64,000 nt of DNA from assembly GCF_026342405.1 (NCBI RefSeq), contig NZ_JAPEMU010000001.1:6510001-6574000 (forward strand). Reading direction: 5' to 3'. The position numbers were made by a program, and so were the translations under genes. The notes below the pieces were generated by a model. The model was not told the DNA's origin. It saw only the letters and a program-made list of their open reading frames with translations, and ran no database searches. Within the stretch, counting starts at the first letter, position 1. Each line of letters opens with the position of its first letter. Below are positions 43,968 through 53,853 of the stretch, piece after piece. The stretch comes from Kitasatospora sp. NBC_00240 (lineage in GTDB: Bacteria; Actinomycetota; Actinomycetes; Streptomycetales; Streptomycetaceae).

Positions 43968-44357
43968 TCAGGCCGGGCTCAGCCGGGTCGGGTGGACGAC
44001 GATCCGCACCGACTCGTCGTCCAGGCACTCGCCGGTGACCAGGTCGAACCGCTGCTTGAGCAGCGGCGAGGCGACGTAGACCCGGCCGTCGGGGGTGGAG
44101 CCGAGCAGCCCGCGGGACAGCACGTACGCGCCGGTGAACGGGTCCCGGTTGGCGATCGCGTGGACGCGGTCCAGGTGGTCGCGGAACACCGCGGCCTGCC
44201 GGCCGTCCGGCAGCAGGGCGGCCACACCGCGTCCCGGGGCGAGCCGGTCCAGGTCGCAGACGGGTGCCCAGGTGCCTTCGGCGAGCACCTCGATCCGGTC
44301 GGTGGCGACGGCCTCGGTGGCGACGGTGAAGGCGGTCTCAGTGGCGACGACGGTCAT
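43968..44357 (-). CDS. nirD: nitrite reductase small subunit
   Basis: NirD is the Rieske-like partner of NirB in assimilatory NADH-dependent nitrite reduction to ammonium. The product is 129 aa. It keeps the fold (WAPVCDLDRLAPGRGVAALL) and the segment after it, but the Rieske cysteine/histidine ligands are absent, as is common for NirD. The ATG at 44357 overlaps the nirB stop by four bases (ATGA), so it is coupled to nirB and is the last gene of the leftward operon. Confidence 0.92.
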   Translation of the reverse strand: MTVVATETAFTVATEAVATDRIEVLAEGTWAPVCDLDRLAPGRGVAALLPDGRQAAVFRDHLDRVHAIANRDPFTGAYVLSRGLLGSTPDGRVYVASPLLKQRFDLVTGECLDDESVRIVVHPTRLSPA

Positions 44358-46963
44358 CGGACCTCCAGCAGGAGCGAGTTGTCGGGGTCGAGGGCGGCCA
44401 GCAGATCGGCCTCGGTGGCGAGCAGGGTGAGGTCGGGCTTGACCTGCCCGCGCTCGGGGGTGAACCGGATGCTCGGGTCCTCGACGCCGGGGGCGTTGAC
44501 GAAGGACACGAAGCGGCGCATCCGGTCCGGGTCGGCCAGCGTGGCGGCCCACTCGTCCTGGTAGTCGGAGACGTGGTTGGCCATCAGGGCCTCCAGCTCC
44601 TCGGCGATCCCGAGGCTGTCGTGCACCACCACGTCACGGACGTGGTCGAGGCCGCCCTCGATCCGCTCCAGCCAGGCGGAGGTGCGCTCCAGCCGGTCGG
44701 CGGTCCGGATGTAGAACATCAGGAACCGGTCGATCAGCTTGATCAGCTGGTCGTCGTCGAGGTCCTGGGCGAGCAGGTCGGCGTGCCGCGGGGTGGCACC
44801 GCCGTTGCCGCCGACGTACAGGTTCCAGCCGTTGGAGGTGGCGATGATGCCGAAGTCCTTGCCGCGGGCCTCCGCGCACTCGCGGGCGCAGCCGGAGACC
44901 GCCGACTTGAGCTTGTGCGGGCTGCGCAGGCCGCGGTAGCGCAGTTCCAGGTGGATGGCCATGGCCACCGAGTCCTGGACGCCGTAGCGGCACCAGGTGG
45001 AGCCGACGCAGGACTTGACCGTCCGCAGCGACTTCCCGTACGCGTGGCCGGACTCGAAGCCGGCCTCGACCAGCCTGGTCCAGATCAGCGGCAGCTGGTC
45101 CACCGTGGCGCCGAAGAGGTCGATCCGCTGACCGCCGGTGATCTTGGTGTAGAGGCCGAAGTCGCGGGCCACCTCACCGATCACGATCAGCCCCTCCGGG
45201 GTGATCTCACCGCCGGGGATACGCGGCACCACCGAGTACGAGCCGTTCTTCTGGAGGTTCGCCAGGAAGTGGTCGTTGGTGTCCTGCAGCGCCGCCTGCT
45301 CGCCGTCCAGCACGTGGCCGGAGGCCTCCAGCTCGGGCGCCAGCGAGGCGATGATCGAGCCGACGGTCGGCTTGCAGACCTCGCAGCCCTCCCCGCCCAG
45401 GCGCCCGTGCTCGGCCAGCAGCCGCCGGTGGGTGGAGATCCGCTTCACCCGGACGATCTCGTACAGCTCCGCGCGGGTCTGCCCGAAGCAGGGGCAGAGG
45501 CCCTTGTCGACCTCGATGCCGGAGGCCTCCAGCTCGTCACTGACGATCGTGGAGAGCAGCTTGATGCAGGAACCGCAGCCGGTACCGGCCTTGGTGCACT
45601 TCTTGACCTCGGGGACGGTGCCGCAGCTGTGCTCGGTGACCGCCGCGCGGACCTCGCCCTTGGTGACGTTGTGGCAGTTGCAGACCACCGCCTCGTCCGG
45701 CAGCGCGGAGCTGCCCAGCGAGACCGGCGCGCCCATCCCGGCGGGCAGCACCAGCGACTCGGCGGGGACGGGCAGCGGGACGCCGGTGCCGGTCAGCGGC
45801 CGCAGCGAGGAGTACGCCTCGGCGTCGCCGACCAGGATGCCGCCGAGCAGCGCGCCCTCGGGGGTGACCACCAGCTTCTTGTAGATGCCGGAGCGGGAGT
45901 CGGAGTAGACGACGTCCAGCGCGCCGGGGGTGGTGCCGAAGGCGTCGCCGAAGCTGGCCACGTCCACACCGAGCAGCTTGAGCTTGGTGGAGAGGTCGGC
46001 GCCGGTGAACGGCTTGGCGGCCTGGTCGGCGAGCTGGTGGGCGACCGCGCCCGCCATCTCGTACCCGGGGGCGACCAGGCCGTACACCCGGCCGTCCACG
46101 GCCAGCGCGCACTCGCCGATCGCGAAGACGTTCTCGTCGGAGGTCCGGCAGTGCTCGTCGACGGCGATGCCGCCGCGCTCGCCGACCGTCAGGCCGCAGT
46201 CGCGGGCCAGCTGGTCGCGGGGGCGCACACCGGCCGAGAAGACCACCAGGTCGGTGTCGAGGCTGCTGCCGTCGGTGAAGGTCATCCCGTTGGCCGCGCC
46301 CTCGGGCGAGACCGTCACGGCGGTGGTGCCGATACCGGTGTGGACGACCACCCCCATCTCCTCGATGGTGCGGCGCAGCGCGTCGCCGCCGCCCTCGTCC
46401 ACCTGGACCGGCATCAGCCGGGGGGCGAACTCGACCACGTGGGTCTGCAGGCCCAGGCCCTTGAGCGCGCCGGCCGCCTCCAGCCCGAGCAGACCGCCGC
46501 CGACCACCGCGCCGACCCGGGAGCCGGCCGCGTACGCCTCGATGGCGTGCAGGTCCTCGATGGTGCGGTAGACGAAGCAGCCCTCGGCGTCCTTGCCGTC
46601 CACCGGCGGGACGAACGGGTACGAGCCGGTGGCGAGCACCAGGGTGTCGTAGCCGATGCTGCGGCCGCTCGCGGTGGTGACCGTCCGGGCCTCGCGGTCG
46701 ATCGCGGTGGCCGGGTCGGAGAGGTGGATCTCGTAGCCGTGCTTCGCGGCGAAGCCGTCCTCCGCGAGCAGCAGGTCCTCGGGGGTCCGGCCGGAGAAGT
46801 ACGAGGTCAGCGCGACCCGGTCGTAGGCGTGCCGGGGCTCCTCGGCGAGGACGACGACCCGGTAGCGGTCGGCGGCTCCGGCGTCGGCCAGGGCTTCCAG
46901 GAAGCGGTGGCCGACCATGCCGTATCCGACCAGCAGTACGGTCGGCCTGGTGGTGGTGGTCAT
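44354..46963 (-). CDS. nirB: nitrite reductase large subunit
   Basis: NirB reduces nitrite to ammonium with NAD(P)H, using FAD, [2Fe-2S] and a siroheme-[4Fe-4S] centre. The product is 869 aa, normal. In order: N-terminal FAD/NAD domain (LLVGYGMVGHRF at residue 10), a BFD-like [2Fe-2S] domain (CNCHNVTKGEV and CGSC near 430-470), and the sulphite/nitrite reductase domain with siroheme-FeS ligands CVGSTWC and CARECAE in the second half. The gene overlaps nirD and the upstream FAD reductase gene by four bases each. Siroheme could be supplied by the chelatase-like gene at 51476. Confidence 0.95.
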   Translation of the reverse strand: MTTTTRPTVLLVGYGMVGHRFLEALADAGAADRYRVVVLAEEPRHAYDRVALTSYFSGRTPEDLLLAEDGFAAKHGYEIHLSDPATAIDREARTVTTASGRSIGYDTLVLATGSYPFVPPVDGKDAEGCFVYRTIEDLHAIEAYAAGSRVGAVVGGGLLGLEAAGALKGLGLQTHVVEFAPRLMPVQVDEGGGDALRRTIEEMGVVVHTGIGTTAVTVSPEGAANGMTFTDGSSLDTDLVVFSAGVRPRDQLARDCGLTVGERGGIAVDEHCRTSDENVFAIGECALAVDGRVYGLVAPGYEMAGAVAHQLADQAAKPFTGADLSTKLKLLGVDVASFGDAFGTTPGALDVVYSDSRSGIYKKLVVTPEGALLGGILVGDAEAYSSLRPLTGTGVPLPVPAESLVLPAGMGAPVSLGSSALPDEAVVCNCHNVTKGEVRAAVTEHSCGTVPEVKKCTKAGTGCGSCIKLLSTIVSDELEASGIEVDKGLCPCFGQTRAELYEIVRVKRISTHRRLLAEHGRLGGEGCEVCKPTVGSIIASLAPELEASGHVLDGEQAALQDTNDHFLANLQKNGSYSVVPRIPGGEITPEGLIVIGEVARDFGLYTKITGGQRIDLFGATVDQLPLIWTRLVEAGFESGHAYGKSLRTVKSCVGSTWCRYGVQDSVAMAIHLELRYRGLRSPHKLKSAVSGCARECAEARGKDFGIIATSNGWNLYVGGNGGATPRHADLLAQDLDDDQLIKLIDRFLMFYIRTADRLERTSAWLERIEGGLDHVRDVVVHDSLGIAEELEALMANHVSDYQDEWAATLADPDRMRRFVSFVNAPGVEDPSIRFTPERGQVKPDLTLLATEADLLAALDPDNSLLLEVR

Positions 46964-48264
46964 CGGGTCCCTCCGGGGGTCGTGCTGCTCTGCGTGGTGG
47001 CGGTGAGCAGGTGGAGCGGGTGGGCTGACAGGGCCTCGTCGCCCTCCCAGGTGTGGGCCAGGGTGCCGACGGTGCTGAGGTCGCCGAGCAGGACACCGCC
47101 GACGAGCCGGTCCTCGCCCCGCTCGTCACGGCGGACGATCACCTTGCGGTAGGTGCCGCCGACGGCGTCGGCGAGCCGGATCACCCGGTCCTCGGGGGCG
47201 GCCGGCTCCGTCTCGCCGAAGGCGGCGAGGTCGAGCGGCGCGCGGTCGGGGCCGGTCAGGGTGAGCCGGGTGAGCAGCCGGCTGCCGGTGTACGAGGGGC
47301 CGGCCGGCCCGGCGGCCAGCAGGCGGGCCAGGATGTCGGCCTGCTCCTGGGCGGGGCCGGCCAGGCCGTAGAGCACGCCGCGGTGCTCGGCGCAGTCGCC
47401 CACCGCGTGGATGTGCGGGTCGCTGGTCCGCAGCCGGTCGTCGACCACGATGCCGCGGCGGGTCTCCAGGCCCGCCGCCTCGGCGAGCCCCGTCCGCGGC
47501 CGCACCCCGACGGCGACCACCAGCAGACCGGCCTCCAGGCGGAAGCCGTCGGCGAGTTCGACGCCGGTGACGGTGCGGTCCTCGGTCAGTACGGAGCGGA
47601 CCCGGCACTCGGTGTGCACCTCGATGCCGAGGTCGGTGAGGTGCTTGCGCAGCAGCGCGCCGGCCTCGGCGTCGAGGTGGCGCTCCATCAGGTGCTCGCC
47701 CTGGTGGGCCAGCACCACCTGGACGCCGCGCGCCGCCAGTGCCCGGGCGGCGCTCACCCCGAGCAGCCCGCCGCCGACCACCACGGCCTGCGCCACACCG
47801 GGCAGGTAGGCCTCGATGTCGGCGCAGTCGGCCATGGTCCGGAAGGCGAAGACGCCGCTGGGCAGGGCGTGCCGCTCCCGGCCGGCCCCGGAGTCGTCGA
47901 ACAGGCCGCGCAGCGGCGGCAGGACGGGGTTGCTCCCGGTGGCGAGCACCAGATCGCCGTAGCCGATCGCGGAGCCGTCGTCGCAGAGCACCTGGCGCTG
48001 TTCCCGGTCGATCCGCACCACCCGGGCCTGCCGGCGCTCGACCTGCGGCGGCAGCGCGGCCAGCGCCGCGAGGTCGGGGGCGTAGCGGCCGGCCAGCACC
48101 TCGGCGAGCAGTACCCGGTTGTACGCGGGGTGCTCCTCCTCGGCGAGCAGCACGACCGGGCGGTCGGTGCTGTGCCGCACGAGCTGCTGGGCGAGCCGGT
48201 GGCCGGCCATCCCCGCGCCGACGACCACGATGCCGTCCGCTGGGGGAGTACCGGTCGTTGTCAT
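46960..48264 (-). CDS. FAD/NAD(P)-dependent oxidoreductase, NirB-like flavin domain
   Basis: The product is about 434 aa (an ATG at 48276 would add four residues). It resembles the flavoprotein half of NirB or a rubredoxin/nitrite reductase reductase: FAD motif VVVGAGMAGHRLAQQL near residue 11, NAD motif VVVGGGLLGVSAA near 150, and GDCAEH near 287. It probably delivers electrons from NAD(P)H to the nitrate or nitrite reductase. It is the first gene of the leftward nir operon and its stop overlaps the nirB start as ATGA. A GlnR-like box lies just upstream. Confidence 0.85.
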   Translation of the reverse strand: MTTTGTPPADGIVVVGAGMAGHRLAQQLVRHSTDRPVVLLAEEEHPAYNRVLLAEVLAGRYAPDLAALAALPPQVERRQARVVRIDREQRQVLCDDGSAIGYGDLVLATGSNPVLPPLRGLFDDSGAGRERHALPSGVFAFRTMADCADIEAYLPGVAQAVVVGGGLLGVSAARALAARGVQVVLAHQGEHLMERHLDAEAGALLRKHLTDLGIEVHTECRVRSVLTEDRTVTGVELADGFRLEAGLLVVAVGVRPRTGLAEAAGLETRRGIVVDDRLRTSDPHIHAVGDCAEHRGVLYGLAGPAQEQADILARLLAAGPAGPSYTGSRLLTRLTLTGPDRAPLDLAAFGETEPAAPEDRVIRLADAVGGTYRKVIVRRDERGEDRLVGGVLLGDLSTVGTLAHTWEGDEALSAHPLHLLTATTQSSTTPGGTR

Positions 48265-48287
48265 GCCTTTGAGCATGTGGCGCGGGT

Positions 48288-48325
48288 GTTTCCCGTCCGG
48301 GGCCGGTCTGTTTCGGAGGCGGAAC
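48288..48325 (-). promoter_or_regulatory. GlnR-like box upstream of the nir operon
   Basis: On the - strand the pattern GTTCC-N6-GAAAC-N6-GCCCC-N6-GAAAC appears, with two exact GAAAC half-sites 22 bases apart. That is the spacing of the GlnR consensus gTnAc-n6-GaAAc repeated. The GTnAC half-sites are degenerate. GlnR activates or represses nitrogen genes, including nirB, in Streptomyces, so this is a plausible control point. Confidence 0.5.
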
Positions 48326-48501
48326 GTTGACCTCAGCGAGCTCCGGGGCCGGGTGTGAGCCCCCGCAACCCTTCCCGTGCCCTGTCCGGGGCCCTGTCCG
48401 GTGCGCGTCGCGAGGGCGGCGCGCACCCGTCGTCAGCGCGCCGGGCCGGCGGCCACCAGGGCGACGCTGCGGGCGAGTTCGTATGGGAATGGGGGTCTCC
48501 G

Positions 48502-48990
48502 ATGCGTACCACCCGGGCCCCACCGGCCCGCCCGGCTCTCCCCGCCACATCCGCACCCGCCGCACCCGCTGCTCGGGCCGTCCGCGCCGCCCGGCCCGGG
48601 CTCGCGGCCCTCTCGCTCGGCTACTTCACCCTCGGCACCGCCTCGCTCGCCGTCGTCGGACTCGGCGGCCCGATCGGCCGCGACCTGCACACCGCGACCT
48701 TCGCGGGCCAGCAGGGCGTCAACGGCACCCTCAACCGCGCGCCGGCCGCCCCGCTCGCCGAGTTCGTCGCCGGCCTGCGCGGACAGCTCCCGGAGCTCCG
48801 CTTCGAGCTGCGCCGCCTCGCCGCCGAGGGCGACCTGGTCTTCGCCCACTCCCACTTCACCGCCGCCCCCGGCGACCCGGGTCGCGCCGTGGTGGACGTC
48901 TTCCGGATCGCCGACGGCCTGATCGCCGAGCACTGGGATCTCGACGAGGGCGTCCCGGAGAGCACCGCGAGCGGGCGCGCGATCGTCTGA
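48502..48990 (+). pseudogene. MFS transporter N-terminus fused to SnoaL-like C-terminus
   Basis: The frame encodes 162 residues. Residues 1-65 end in GYFTLGTASLAVVGLGGPIGRDLH, which is the first transmembrane segment of an MFS transporter. The following 97 residues (EFVAGLRGQLPELRFELRRL, GDLVFAHSHFTA, VVDVFRIADGLIAEHWD) are the C-terminal two thirds of an NTF2/SnoaL-like protein. Neither domain is complete and the join is in frame. This is most simply a deletion that fused two genes, and it is unlikely to make a working transporter. Confidence 0.7.
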
Positions 48991-49033
48991 CGGACAACCG
49001 GCTCGGACGACCCTGAATGCCCGGGGGCGCGCG

Positions 49034-49216
49034 GTGCGCACCCCCGGGGACGACTTCCTCCTGGACGCCCTCGACCTCGAACTGCGGGGAGTCCTGCGGG
49101 TGCTCCACCAGCAGGTGGCCGCGCACCGCCGCGCGTCTCGGGAGCTCCAGGGGTTGCTCGAACGCCTCTCGGCGAGCGCGCCGCGCTTCGCCGCCAAGGT
49201 GCGGCGGGCGATCTGA
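49034..49216 (+). CDS. small hypothetical protein (60 aa)
   Basis: A GTG at 49034 opens a 60-codon frame with strong third-position G/C bias (VRTPGDDFLLDALDLELRGVL ...). The product is an amphipathic, mostly helical polypeptide with no named family. The ribosome-binding site is weak. Its stop is paired in a hairpin with the stop of nasA, so the gene layout is compact and supports expression. Confidence 0.5.
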   Translation: MRTPGDDFLLDALDLELRGVLRVLHQQVAAHRRASRELQGLLERLSASAPRFAAKVRRAI

Positions 49217-49232
49217 GCCGGTCCCCGACGGC

Positions 49233-49235
<3 letters not shown>
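49214..49235. terminator. short hairpin formed by two stop codons
   Basis: TGAGCCG (49214-49220) pairs with CGGCTCA (49229-49235). The TGA of the small + gene and the stop of nasA on the - strand are both inside the stem. The 7-bp stem is weak for a terminator. Confidence 0.4.
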
Positions 49236-51317
<2,082 letters not shown>

Positions 51318-51416
51318 GCCGTCACCCTGCTACGGCGCTGTTTCGCGGCCACGACCCGCGCGTTACGGCTTCCGCACACCGGACTCACCCCGGCGGGCCC
51401 CGGCTGTGAGGGCGGG

Positions 51417-51453
51417 GAAACCAGTCGTGACCGCCGGGCAACGGCGGGGAAAC
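51417..51453 (+). promoter_or_regulatory. GlnR-like box between nasA and chelatase gene
   Basis: On the + strand GTGAC (51427), GCAAC (51438) and GAAAC (51449) occur at 11-base spacing, the periodicity of GlnR half-sites. Another GAAAC is at 51417. The pattern fits the consensus only partly, so confidence is moderate. It could act on nasA, on the downstream gene, or both. Confidence 0.4.
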
Positions 51454-51475
51454 AGCGAGCGGCCACGCTGGAGGC

Positions 51476-52330
51476 ATGACGCCGCCCACCTGGACCTCAA
51501 GCTCCTCCGACCTCCTCGCCGAGATCTCGCAGCAGTTCACCGCCAGGTCGGCCGCGACGTCGACCGGCCGCCCGGCCGGCCGGCCGCCGCTGGTCCTGCA
51601 CTCCGCCCGCCGCCCGGCCCTGGTGCTGGTCGCGCATGGTTCACGCGATCCGGCGGCGCTCGCCGAGATCCGCCGGCTGCTCGCCCTGCTGCGCGGCGCC
51701 CGCCCCGAACTCGACGTCCGGCTGGCCCACCTCGGGCTGAACGCGCCGCTGCTGCCGGACGTGCTGGCGGAGCTGGCCGGCCCGGTGGTCCTGGTGCCGC
51801 TGCTGCTCGGCCGGGGCTACCACGTGAAGGTCGACCTGCCGGCCCTGCTGGCTGCGGCGCCGCAGGTCAGCGGCACGATCACGGCCCCGCTCGGGCCGGA
51901 CGGGCTGCTCACCGAAGTCCTGTACGAGCGACTGGTGGAGGCCGGTTGGACCGATCCCGCGACCGTCCGCGAGCGGCACCGGCACGGCCGGGACGCCGTC
52001 GTGCTGGCCGCCTCGGGCTCGCGCGACCCGGACGCGGCGGCCGACACCGAGGCCCAGGCGCGGCTGCTCGCGAGGCGGCTGCACGTGCCGGTGATGCCCG
52101 GCTACGTCGCGGCCGGCTCGCCGAGCGTGGCCGAGGCGGTGGCCCGGCTGTCGGCGCGCGGCTACCGCCGGATCGCGGTGGCGGGGTACTTCACCGCGCC
52201 CGGTGACTTCTCCCGGCTGGCCGCGGCGGCGGGGGACTGGCTGACCAGCGCCCCGCTGGGCGCGCACGAGCTGATGGCCCGTCTGGTGCTGGCCCGCTAC
52301 GAGCACTCCCGGCTGCGGATCGCGGCCTGA
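51476..52330 (+). CDS. sirohydrochlorin chelatase-like (CbiX/SirB) protein
   Basis: The product is 284 aa. It has a duplicated CbiX/SirB-type chelatase fold: LVLVAHGSRDPAALAEI near residue 49 (active-site His) and a second half with VVLAASGSRDPDAAADTEA near 180, in which the histidine is replaced. Such enzymes insert iron into sirohydrochlorin for siroheme, or cobalt for cobalamin. Position beside nasA and near nirB, whose nitrite reductase needs siroheme, makes the iron enzyme likely. The first 40 residues are an unstructured extension. Confidence 0.88.
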   Translation: MTPPTWTSSSSDLLAEISQQFTARSAATSTGRPAGRPPLVLHSARRPALVLVAHGSRDPAALAEIRRLLALLRGARPELDVRLAHLGLNAPLLPDVLAELAGPVVLVPLLLGRGYHVKVDLPALLAAAPQVSGTITAPLGPDGLLTEVLYERLVEAGWTDPATVRERHRHGRDAVVLAASGSRDPDAAADTEAQARLLARRLHVPVMPGYVAAGSPSVAEAVARLSARGYRRIAVAGYFTAPGDFSRLAAAAGDWLTSAPLGAHELMARLVLARYEHSRLRIAA

Positions 52331-52477
52331 GCCACGGCGGCCACCGCCGCGGGCCACCGCCGCCCCCGGCGGGCAGGCGCCCCGCCGCGCCGCCGCGCGG
52401 GATTCGCGCCCTGTTGTGCGCCCGGCAACGCGCGGCACCCCCCGGCTGTCGGACGGGCGGCGTACCGTGACTGGCAT

Positions 52478-53812
52478 ATGGACGACACCGCGCACCGCAC
52501 CGCCACCCCGGACCTGACCCCGTCGAACCAGCCCGGCCCGTACGACGGAGCCGCCGAGGCCCGCTGGGTGCCCGAGCCGGACAAACGCCCCGGCCGTACG
52601 GCGTTCCAGCGCGACCGCGCCCGCGTCCTGCACTCCGCCGCCCTGCGCCGGCTGGCGGGGACGACCCAGGTGGTCGCCCCGATGCGCAGCGACTTCCCCC
52701 GCACCCGGCTGACCCACTCGCTGGAGTGCGCCCAGGTCGGGCGCGAGCTGGGCGCGGCCCTCGGCTGCGACCCGGACCTGGTGGAGGCCGGCTGCCTGGC
52801 GCACGACATCGGCCACCCGCCGTTCGGCCACACCGGCGAGGAGGCGCTCGACCAGGCCGCCGAGGCCTGCGGCGGCTTCGAGGGCAACGCCCAGTCGCTG
52901 CGGATCCTGACCCGTCTGGAGCCCAAGCGCTTCGCCCCGCTCGACGAGGAGCCCGCCCGGCTCGCGCCCTGGCCGGGCCGCAGCGTCGGCCTCAACCTCA
53001 GCCGCGCCGCGCTGGACGCCGCCACCAAGTACCCGTGGACGCGCGGCGCCCACCCCACCGACCCGGGCTCCACCAAGTACGGCGTCTACGCGGACGACCT
53101 GCCGGTGTTTCGCTGGCTGCGGGCCGGCTCCCCGCCGGACCGCAAGTGCTTCGAGGCCACCGTCATGGACTGGTCGGACGACGTCGCCTACTCCACCCAC
53201 GACGTCGAGGACGGCCTGCAGGCCGGCCACATCGACCCGGAGGCCCTGCGCTCCCCGGTCGAGCGCGCGGAGCTGTTCAAGGTCGCGGAGCGCTACGCCC
53301 CGGACGCCCCGCCCGAGGAGCTCTCGGAGGCGCTGGACCGCCTGCACGCCCAGCCCTGGTGGCCCGCCGCCTACGACGGCTCGGCCCGCGCCCGGGCCGG
53401 CCTGAAGGACCTCACCAGCCAGCTGATCGGCCGGTTCTGCCTGGCCGCCGAGCAGGCCACCCGGGCCCGCTACGGCCCCGGCCGGCTGACCAGGTACGCG
53501 GCCGAGCTGGTGGTGCCGCGCGAGGTGCGGCTGGAGTGCGCGGTGCTGAAAGCCGTCGCCGTCCGGTACGTGATGCAGCGCGACGAGCAGGAGCAGCTCC
53601 GCTCGCGCCAGCGGATCGTGATCGCCGAGCTGGCCGAGGTGCTGACCCGGCGGGCCCCGGAGGGCCTGGACGTGGTCTTCGCCGCCCGCTACGAGGAGGC
53701 CGAGGACGACTGCGCCGCCCTGCGCGCGGTGATCGACCAGATCGCCACCCTGACCGACGCCTCCGCGCTGGCCCTGCACGCCCGGCTGCTCGGCCCGGCG
53801 GCCCGGACCTGA
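52478..53812 (+). CDS. dgt: deoxyguanosinetriphosphate triphosphohydrolase
   Basis: This HD-domain enzyme cleaves dNTPs to deoxynucleoside and triphosphate. The product is 444 aa. The HD metal ligands appear as RLTHSLECAQVG near residue 78 and the conserved AHDIGHPPFGHTGEE near 108-122. Further signatures are EGNAQSLRILTRLE near 135, and ATKYPW and WSDDVAYSTHDVEDG toward the middle. It directly precedes dnaG on the same strand, about 41 bases away, as in other streptomycetes. Confidence 0.94.
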   Translation: MDDTAHRTATPDLTPSNQPGPYDGAAEARWVPEPDKRPGRTAFQRDRARVLHSAALRRLAGTTQVVAPMRSDFPRTRLTHSLECAQVGRELGAALGCDPDLVEAGCLAHDIGHPPFGHTGEEALDQAAEACGGFEGNAQSLRILTRLEPKRFAPLDEEPARLAPWPGRSVGLNLSRAALDAATKYPWTRGAHPTDPGSTKYGVYADDLPVFRWLRAGSPPDRKCFEATVMDWSDDVAYSTHDVEDGLQAGHIDPEALRSPVERAELFKVAERYAPDAPPEELSEALDRLHAQPWWPAAYDGSARARAGLKDLTSQLIGRFCLAAEQATRARYGPGRLTRYAAELVVPREVRLECAVLKAVAVRYVMQRDEQEQLRSRQRIVIAELAEVLTRRAPEGLDVVFAARYEEAEDDCAALRAVIDQIATLTDASALALHARLLGPAART

Positions 53813-53853
53813 CGGCACCGGGGGACGGGTCGGCGGGGACGTAGACTTCCACA

